Source: Acidipropionibacterium thoenii DSM 20276
Lineage (GTDB): Bacteria; Actinomycetota; Actinomycetes; Propionibacteriales; Propionibacteriaceae
Assembly: GCF_000423445.1 (NCBI RefSeq)
Contig: NZ_AUHZ01000009.1
Coordinates: forward strand, 59,382-123,381
Direction of reading: 5' to 3'
Length of the DNA: 64,000 bases
Part shown: piece by piece, positions 58,980 through 64,000 of the stretch
Layout: the number at the start of each line of letters is the position of its first letter
Position numbering within the stretch: position 1 is the first letter of the stretch
Notes under the pieces: generated by a model
Database searches by the model: none
What the model saw: only the letters and a program-made list of their open reading frames with translations
Told to the model about the DNA's origin: nothing
Made by a program: the position numbers and the translations under genes

Positions 58980-61256
58980 ATGGTGCCAATGCTCCCGACC
59001 AGCCCCGACTCACCCTCCCCGCAGAGCCCCTCCGGCCCGATCCACTTACACCCCACAGCCTCCTCGGCTCTCTCCTCCTCACTCATCGAGCTGACCGGGG
59101 CCGCGGCGTGGAAGTCGGATCCCGAACTGCTCGGTCCTGACCCCGAGCGGCTGGCAACAGTGGCTGAGCGGCTTCACACTCGTCTGACCGAGCTGCACGA
59201 GGAGCTCCGCCACCTGCGCAGAGCCCCCGGCGGACGCGGCCGAGCAGCCCTGGACCGCGATCAGTCGATCCATCGGCTGACCCGTCAGACCGGCGTCCTG
59301 GAGCGATTCAGCACCGACCTCGTGCTGGGCCGGATGGTCTTCGCGGGCCGTCGTGAGCCGATCTATGTCGGGCGCATCGGGCTGTCCGACGCCGAGGGCC
59401 GCCGCCTTCTGATCGACTGGCGGGCCCCTGCCGCTGAACCCTTCTTCGCCGCCACCCACGCCGACCCGATGGGGCTGGTCAGCCGGCGCCGCTACCAGTG
59501 GGTCGATGGGCGACTGCGCGACTACTGGGACGAGGTCTTCGACGCCACCGCGGCCGGCGCAGCAGCCCTGGACGACCAGTCCTCCTTCATCGCCAGCCTC
59601 GGCCGGGCCAGAACTGCGCAGATGCGCGACGTGCTGTCCACCATCGCCGCCGACCAGGACGCCGTCATCCGAGCAGACTCCCATGGCGCCCTGGTGGTCG
59701 AGGGCGGTCCGGGCACCGGCAAGACGGTGGTGGCCCTGCACCGGGCGGCCTACCTGCTCTACGCCGATCCGCGACTGGACGGACGGGCCGGCGGGGTGCT
59801 GCTGGTCGGCCCGCACGACTCCTACCTGAGCTATGTGGCCGATGTGCTGCCCAGCCTGGGGGAGGACGGGGTGCACTGCGCGACTTTGGCCGAGATGGTC
59901 CCCGAGGGCCGGGAGGCGGTTGCCGAGGCCGACCCAGTGGTGGCCCGGCTGAAGGCCTCGGCCCGGATGGTGAAGGCGGTCGAACCGGCGGTGGCGCTCT
60001 ACGAGGAGGTGCCTGACGCGACCACTGTCGTCGAGACACCCTGGGTTGATCTGGAACTGACCCCCGACGACTGGGCGGAGGCGTTCTCGGCGCCGCCGCC
60101 GGGCACACCTCACAACGAGGCCCGGGAGCTGATCTGGGAGGAGCTGGTCGCCATCCTGGTCGACAAGGCCGATCCAGCGCAGCTGCCGGTCGATCTGCTC
60201 GGCGCCGCGCTGGAGACGAACGACGACCTGCGCCGAGTCTTCTCCCGGACCTGGCCGATCCTGGATCCGACCCAGACCGTCGCAGACCTGTGGTCGGTGC
60301 GGGCCTATCTCAGACGCTGCGCCCCCTGGCTGTCGCAGGCCGCGCTGACCGCCCTGCACCGCAGCGAGGCATCCCCCTGGACCGACGCGGACCTACCCCT
60401 GCTGGACGCCGCACGGATGCGGATCGGCGATCCCCAGGCTGGAAGCAGGCGCCGTCAGCGTCGACGGGTGCTGGCCGACCAGCGCAGCTACATGGACGAT
60501 CTGGTCGACAACATCCTTGATACCGACGACGATCCTGACAGTTCCTTCGCGATGCTGCGCGGCGAGGACATGCGTCGGGCTCTGCTCGACGAGGATGCCG
60601 CTCCGCAGCCGGACCGCGAGCCGCTCGCCGGCCCCTTCTCCCACGTCATCGTCGACGAGGCCCAGGAGCTCACCGACGCCCAGTGGCAGATGCTCATCCG
60701 ACGCTGCCCCTCGCGCAGTTTCACCATCGTTGGCGACCGCGCCCAGGCCAGGTCCGGCTTCGAGGGAAGCTGGCCAGCCAGGCTCGAGGCGCTGGGGTTC
60801 AACGAGGTCGCAGTGCGCAGCCTGGGGATCAACTACCGCACGCCGGCCCAGGTGATGGCGGAGGCGGGCCCGGTCATCCTGGCCGAGGTGCCCGACGCCG
60901 TGGTGCCCACCTCGATCCGGACCGGCGTCGAACCGGTGATCCATGGTGATGCCGGGGACCTGGAGCATCTCCTCGACCGCTGGCTGGCGGCCCATCCGGA
61001 AGGTACTGCGTGCGTCATCGGCGTCGGGTCCGCGATCGGAGGTGCCGGCGCCGGGGAGGGGCCGTCGACCCTCCTGCAGCCGGCTCGCGGCGAGCGGCAC
61101 AGGGTCAGATTCCTCGACCCGGTGGCAGTCAAGGGGCTGGAGTTCGACCTGGTGGTGCTGGTCCACCCGGCGGCACTGGGCCAGGGCAGGCGAGGTGCGG
61201 TGGACCGGTACGTCTCGATGACCAGAACCACCTCCCAACTGATCATCCTGGACTAG
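58980..61256 (+). CDS. helR: HelR-type RNA polymerase recycling motor (UvrD/HelD-like)
   Basis: A 758-residue superfamily 1 ATPase related to HelD. An N-terminal coiled-coil arm (VAERLHTRLTELHEELRHLR) is followed by the ATPase core, with Walker A VEGGPGTGKT near residue 242, Walker B VIVDEAQELTDAQW, GDRAQ, VKGLEFDLVVL and YVSMTRTTSQLIIL. HelR proteins displace rifamycins from RNA polymerase and recycle stalled enzyme. The upstream dyad supports the HelR rather than HelD assignment. An ATG at 58989 is an alternative start. The length suits HelR. Confidence 0.85.
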   Translation: MVPMLPTSPDSPSPQSPSGPIHLHPTASSALSSSLIELTGAAAWKSDPELLGPDPERLATVAERLHTRLTELHEELRHLRRAPGGRGRAALDRDQSIHRLTRQTGVLERFSTDLVLGRMVFAGRREPIYVGRIGLSDAEGRRLLIDWRAPAAEPFFAATHADPMGLVSRRRYQWVDGRLRDYWDEVFDATAAGAAALDDQSSFIASLGRARTAQMRDVLSTIAADQDAVIRADSHGALVVEGGPGTGKTVVALHRAAYLLYADPRLDGRAGGVLLVGPHDSYLSYVADVLPSLGEDGVHCATLAEMVPEGREAVAEADPVVARLKASARMVKAVEPAVALYEEVPDATTVVETPWVDLELTPDDWAEAFSAPPPGTPHNEARELIWEELVAILVDKADPAQLPVDLLGAALETNDDLRRVFSRTWPILDPTQTVADLWSVRAYLRRCAPWLSQAALTALHRSEASPWTDADLPLLDAARMRIGDPQAGSRRRQRRRVLADQRSYMDDLVDNILDTDDDPDSSFAMLRGEDMRRALLDEDAAPQPDREPLAGPFSHVIVDEAQELTDAQWQMLIRRCPSRSFTIVGDRAQARSGFEGSWPARLEALGFNEVAVRSLGINYRTPAQVMAEAGPVILAEVPDAVVPTSIRTGVEPVIHGDAGDLEHLLDRWLAAHPEGTACVIGVGSAIGGAGAGEGPSTLLQPARGERHRVRFLDPVAVKGLEFDLVVLVHPAALGQGRRGAVDRYVSMTRTTSQLIILD

Positions 61257-61297
61257 TGCGCACCGAGGAGGGCCTGGGTTGCGGACCCCGCCCGCGG

Positions 61298-61303
61298 TAG
61301 CGT
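61298..61303 (+). promoter_or_regulatory. Possible osmC -10 element
   Basis: TAGCGT lies about 42 nt before the osmC-like ATG, leaving a leader that includes the AGGAGAG ribosome binding site. Confidence 0.35.
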
Positions 61304-61344
61304 CGACGATGTCCGCGCATCGTCTGCACGACTAGGAGAGCATC

Positions 61345-61770
61345 ATGCCCAAGCCCACCGTGAGCACCGCACATACCGTCTGGAACGGCACCCTGTTCGA
61401 GGGATCGGGCCAGACCAGCCTGGACACTTCCGGGGTCGCCACCTTCGACGTCAACTGGGGCAAGCGTGCCGAGTCCGGGCTCGGAACCACCAATCCCGAG
61501 GAGCTCCTGGCCGCATCCCTGGCCACCTGCTACACCATGGCGCTGAGCAATGCGCTGGCCGAGGACGGTCACGACCCGGTCTCCATCGACACCCGCGCCG
61601 GTGTCACCTTCGTCGCAGGTGAGGGGGTCACCCAAATCAACCTCGCGGTCACCGGCGATGTCCCGGGGCTGGACGCGGCCGGATTCAAGGAGAAGGCCGA
61701 GTGGGCCAAGGACAACTGCCCGATCTCGCAGGCCCTCAAGGCAGTGCCGAAGACCCTGACCGTCGGGTGA
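61345..61770 (+). CDS. OsmC/Ohr family peroxiredoxin-like protein
   Basis: A 141-residue OsmC-family protein that reduces organic peroxides with paired thiols. The two catalytic cysteines are C62 in ASLATCYTMAL and C125 in DNCPISQAL. The N-terminal TAHTVWNGTL and TNPEELLAASLA motifs are typical of OsmC rather than Ohr. The ATG at 61345 follows AGGAGAG at ideal spacing. No regulator (ohrR) is adjacent. It is separated from helR by 88 bp. Confidence 0.93.
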   Translation: MPKPTVSTAHTVWNGTLFEGSGQTSLDTSGVATFDVNWGKRAESGLGTTNPEELLAASLATCYTMALSNALAEDGHDPVSIDTRAGVTFVAGEGVTQINLAVTGDVPGLDAAGFKEKAEWAKDNCPISQALKAVPKTLTVG

Positions 61771-61858
61771 GCAGGGGCCGCGTCGGAGGCCCGGAGGGCC
61801 TCGATCGCAGCAACCGGCCGGTAACCTCGCCGCCGCCGAACCGTGGGAGGGTGGAAAG

Positions 61859-62641
61859 GTGAGAATCGTTCCGCCCGCCCCGGGTTCCCCTCGTCGCCCG
61901 ACCGGTCCCAAGGATCCCGGAGACGCCTGGGTGGTGACCGACTCGGGAGAGCGGTACTGGGGGGTCTTCGGAGCCGCAGGACTGCTGGCGGTGGACCCGG
62001 ACCGAGGAGTGCTGCTCCAGCACAGGGTTGGTTGGAGTCATTTCGGAGGTACCTGGGGGATTCCCGGCGGGGCCCTGCACCAGGGAGAGACCGCTCTGGA
62101 CGGCGCACTGCGGGAGTCGGCGGAGGAGGCCGCGGTGCCGCGCCAGGATCTGAGAGTGCGCTGCCTCAGTGTCCTCGACAAGCAGGTCTGGCGCTACACC
62201 ACCCTGGTGGCCGATGTGGTGACTCCTTTCGAACCGGCCATCGGTGATCAGGAGAGCCTGGAACTGCGCTGGGTTCGGATCGACGAGCTGGACGGTTACG
62301 ACCTCCATCCGGGTTTCGGCAGATCGTGGCCGGTGCTGCGGCAGCTGCTGGACGTCCGTCCCGTGCTGGTCCTCGACACCTCGAGCGTGCCCGATCCCCA
62401 CGCCGCAGAGATGGTGGCCCAGCGCGGTATCCCCGGGGTGGAGCTGGGGCTCCAGGCCACTACATGGTTTCCCGAGGTGGTCAGTGCGGCCGGCCCTCGC
62501 GAGGCGGTCGAGGTCACGCTCGCACTGGCTGCCTCCAGCCCCTACGTGACTCTGGTGGGTGATGACCTGGCGTCGACCGACCAGCTCGTCGACGCCGGTG
62601 CGCGGGTCAGGCCGGGGGAGTGGCTCACCGGCATGATCTGA
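61859..62641 (+). CDS. Nudix hydrolase with unassigned C-terminal domain
   Basis: A 260-residue protein. The Nudix box (residues about 72-95) reads GGALHQGETALDGALRESAE, then EAAV. The catalytic R-E-x-x-E-E is intact, but the usual glycine in EExGU is alanine. RWVRIDELDGYDLHPGF follows, typical of actinobacterial Nudix proteins of the MutT type. Residues about 160-260 (VLVLDTSSVPDPH to LVGDDLASTDQLV) form a second domain I cannot assign. The GTG at 61859 follows GGGAGG. It is the last coding gene before the tRNA. Confidence 0.82.
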   Translation: MRIVPPAPGSPRRPTGPKDPGDAWVVTDSGERYWGVFGAAGLLAVDPDRGVLLQHRVGWSHFGGTWGIPGGALHQGETALDGALRESAEEAAVPRQDLRVRCLSVLDKQVWRYTTLVADVVTPFEPAIGDQESLELRWVRIDELDGYDLHPGFGRSWPVLRQLLDVRPVLVLDTSSVPDPHAAEMVAQRGIPGVELGLQATTWFPEVVSAAGPREAVEVTLALAASSPYVTLVGDDLASTDQLVDAGARVRPGEWLTGMI

Positions 62642-62694
62642 GGCTCGGATCCTCCGGGCGCTGCCCCTCATCCGCGGTCGCACGGTGTCGCTGT

Positions 62695-62724
62695 TTGTGG
62701 CCCTCGGCCGCAATGGGATAGTGT
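62695..62724 (+). promoter_or_regulatory. Promoter of tRNA-Pro
   Basis: TTGTGG (62695-62700) and TAGTGT (62719-62724) are separated by 18 bp and would start transcription about 20 nt before the tRNA. Confidence 0.55.
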
Positions 62725-62751
62725 TTCTTCTCGGTCCGCGAAGCGGGCCAT

Positions 62752-62825
62752 CGGGCTGTGGCGCAGTTTGGTAGCGCACCTGACTGGGGGTCAGGGGGTC
62801 GCAGGTTCAAATCCTGTCAGCCCGA
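62752..62825 (+). tRNA. tRNA-Pro (anticodon GGG)
   Basis: A 74-nt cloverleaf. The acceptor stem CGGGCTG pairs with CAGCCCG, and the discriminator is A. The D-arm has GCGCAGTTTGGTAGCGC. The anticodon stem CCTGA/TCAGG encloses loop CTGGGGG, giving anticodon GGG. The T-arm is GCAGGTTCAAATCCTGT. CCA is not encoded. tRNA 3' ends are common integration sites, and mobile remnants lie just downstream, but I see no repeat of the tRNA 3' end within the window. Confidence 0.95.
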
Positions 62826-62854
62826 CGTTGTGATGTCTCAGGACATTCCGGACG

Positions 62855-62891
62855 GCCGGACCTACGTTTTTGTAGGTCCGGCTTTCTGTTT
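62855..62891 (+). terminator. Strong intrinsic terminator after tRNA-Pro
   Basis: GCCGGACCTAC (62855-62865) pairs perfectly with GTAGGTCCGGC (62872-62882) around loop GTTTTT, giving an 11-bp stem. TTTCTGTTT follows directly. This is the clearest intrinsic terminator in the window, 30 nt after the tRNA. Confidence 0.85.
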
Positions 62892-63098
62892 CCTGGGTGT
62901 GGGTCCGGGTGGTCGTCCGGTGGGTAGGTAGTCCTTCGTGGGGTCGAGGACGAGCTCGCCGAGGAGCTCGCGCGGGGTTTCGCAAGTGGTGGCCTCGTTG
63001 AGCCGGTGGGCTCGGAGGTGAGTCAGGACCAGTGGGTCAAGTATGAGTTCGACGCGCAGGTGTCCCGGACCGGGAGCTCGTACACCGCCGTGGCCGTC
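62862..63098 (-). pseudogene. C-terminal protein fragment of unknown origin
   Basis: On the minus strand an open stretch of about 78 codons without a start codon encodes a C-terminus-like sequence: LILDPLVLTHLRAHRLNEAT, then TPRELLGELVLDPTKDYLPT, then a Pro/Lys-rich end. Its stop codon lies inside the tRNA terminator stem. The upstream end is closed by a TAG near 63101. It looks like the remnant of a real protein, perhaps from a mobile element, but I cannot name the family. Confidence 0.35.
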
Positions 63099-63199
63099 GA
63101 GCTAGCTGTCGTCGACGCGGAAATGCTGCTCGGGCATGCGCTGGTCAAGTGTCCTTTGTTTCGTTCGAAGGCTCACGGAGGAGAACCGAAATATGCCCG

Positions 63200-63360
63200 A
63201 TCGACATGCACCGCGACTGGTTCGGGGTCGATCCCATTTGCCGCATCCTCCGTACGACAAAATGTGGGGGCTCCTCACCTTCCGCCGATACCGCGCCGCG
63301 AAACGCCGACCTGCGTCGAACTGTGCCCTCACAGAGGCCACACCCATGTCCGAGACCGTT
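63200..63360 (+). pseudogene. Degenerate IS3-family transposase (orfB) remnant
   Basis: IDMHRDWFGVDPICRILRT (63200-63256) matches the start of IS3-type orfB proteins (HRDRFGVEPICRVLR). The homology then jumps frame to RYRAAKRRPAS followed by ALTEA (about 63280-63350), as in the AAKSRPPSAR region. The catalytic DDE core is missing and at least one frameshift is present, so the element is dead. The region 63361-63641 shows nothing I can identify. Confidence 0.55.
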
Positions 63361-63641
63361 CACAACCCGTCATCCTCAGCTACGAGTCGGGGCTGATCAG
63401 CCCGGGGCGCCGTGAGTCCTCGCGGTGACCGAGTTCCGTATGGCCATAGCCGTCATCCCGTGATGGTGGCACTGGCAGATCGGGAGGTCACCAGGAGTCT
63501 GTACTCACGGTCTGGTCGCCTTTCCGTCGAGCCAGAGGGTGTCTGACTCGTCTCGGTGCGACCCGGTGCTGCCGACGTGCTTGCTGTCGATCTGCGGCCC
63601 CTTCCTGATGACGTGGACCAGCGCCATGCCGTGGCCACGTC

Positions 63642-64000
63642 CTAGTTGTACTTCCCCGTGACGTTGTGAACGCGGGCTGAGGGGGTCTGGCCGCCGATCC
63701 CGGTGTGGGGTCTGTGGTGATTGTAGTGATGGAGCCAGGTCTCGTAGGCTGCGGCGCGCTCGGCTTCGCTGGCGTAGGGCTTCGCGTAGGCCCACTCGAC
63801 GGCGAGGGTGCGGTTGAACCGCTCGACCTTGCCGTTGGTCTGCGGCCGGTATGGCCGGGTCCACTTGTGCTTCACATGGTCGCCGAGCGCGTCAGCGAAG
63901 GCGCCTGACCGGTAGCAGGAACCGTTGTCGGTCATCACCGCGGTGACTGTGACGCCCAGGCCTGTGAAGAACGCGTTCGCGCGGGTCCAGAACCCCGCTG
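63642..64000 (-). mobile_element. IS481-family transposase, C-terminal part (runs off the window)
   Basis: The minus strand is open from the window edge to a TAG at 63642 and encodes about 118 residues. The integrase-core motifs are clear: VMTDNGSCYRS (catalytic Asp), RPYRPQTNGKVERFNRTLAV (catalytic Glu), then TWLHHYNHHRPHTGIGGQTP and the ending VHNVTGKYN. This is the IS481 family. The N-terminal helix-turn-helix and first catalytic Asp lie beyond 64000. I could not identify the terminal inverted repeat on the left side. Confidence 0.85.

Noticed and set aside
62791..62985. Minus-strand ORF ending VGLTGFEPATP
   Set aside because: This is the well-known false protein made by translating the antisense of a tRNA gene; tRNA-Pro lies at 62752-62825.

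Overview
The window is high-GC, gene-dense DNA from an actinobacterium. Its gene content and order (alaS-ruvX-mltG-aroECKB-efp-nusB, mihF-gmk-rpoZ-coaBC-metK, priA-fmt-rsmB-rpe, cmk-der, actinobacterial integration host factor, PrcB/PrcA proteasome) point to the Propionibacteriales. A Propionibacteriaceae member such as Acidipropionibacterium is my best guess; this is inference from gene content, not a database match.

Layout. 1-9.9 kb is accessory: a DUF222/HNH nuclease-like protein, a GNAT acetyltransferase, a CDF metal exporter with a CsoR-like operator over its start, an ABC exporter, a 1454-residue two-ATPase acyl-CoA dehydratase activase and a divergent TetR regulator. 10-18 kb holds a glycosyltransferase-like protein, aspS, a small zincin, an exported ScyD-type propeller, a frameshifted LuxR/LAL regulator, and a run of small genes coupled to a tyrosine phosphatase. 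18.8-34.9 kb is core: rarA, DUF948/DUF6167 envelope proteins, alaS, ruvX, mltG, the shikimate genes, efp, nusB, mihF, gmk, rpoZ, coaBC and metK. 35-47 kb is mainly DNA repair and translation: lhr-nei, ybaK, a nitrilase, priA without its ATPase motifs, fmt, rsmB and rpe. 47-58.9 kb holds a PAC2 protein divergent from metH, a HAD-phosphatase/TrmI fusion, DUF3054, prcB-prcA-tyrA, cmk and der. 59-64 kb holds a HelR-type RNA polymerase-protecting motor behind a rifamycin-associated-element-like dyad, OsmC, a Nudix hydrolase, tRNA-Pro(GGG) with a strong terminator, and mobile-element debris (IS3 remnant, IS481 transposase running off the edge).

Shared logic. Many genes lacking a Shine-Dalgarno sequence have a TAnnnT -10 hexamer ending 6-7 nt before the start codon, the signature of leaderless transcription. 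Other genes are coupled by 4-nt ATGA or GTGA overlaps (ruvX-mltG, aroK-aroB, efp-nusB, fmt-rsmB, prcA-tyrA, DUF948-DUF6167).

The most interesting points are the helR promoter dyad, the 20S proteasome genes without their usual Pup/Mpa/Dop/PafA neighbours, the HAD-TrmI fusion, the CsoR-like operator and the coupled small-ORF cluster at 17.5-18.1 kb. I see no CRISPR array, prophage or complete new defence system. Functions come from recognition of families and motifs by eye; no searches were run.
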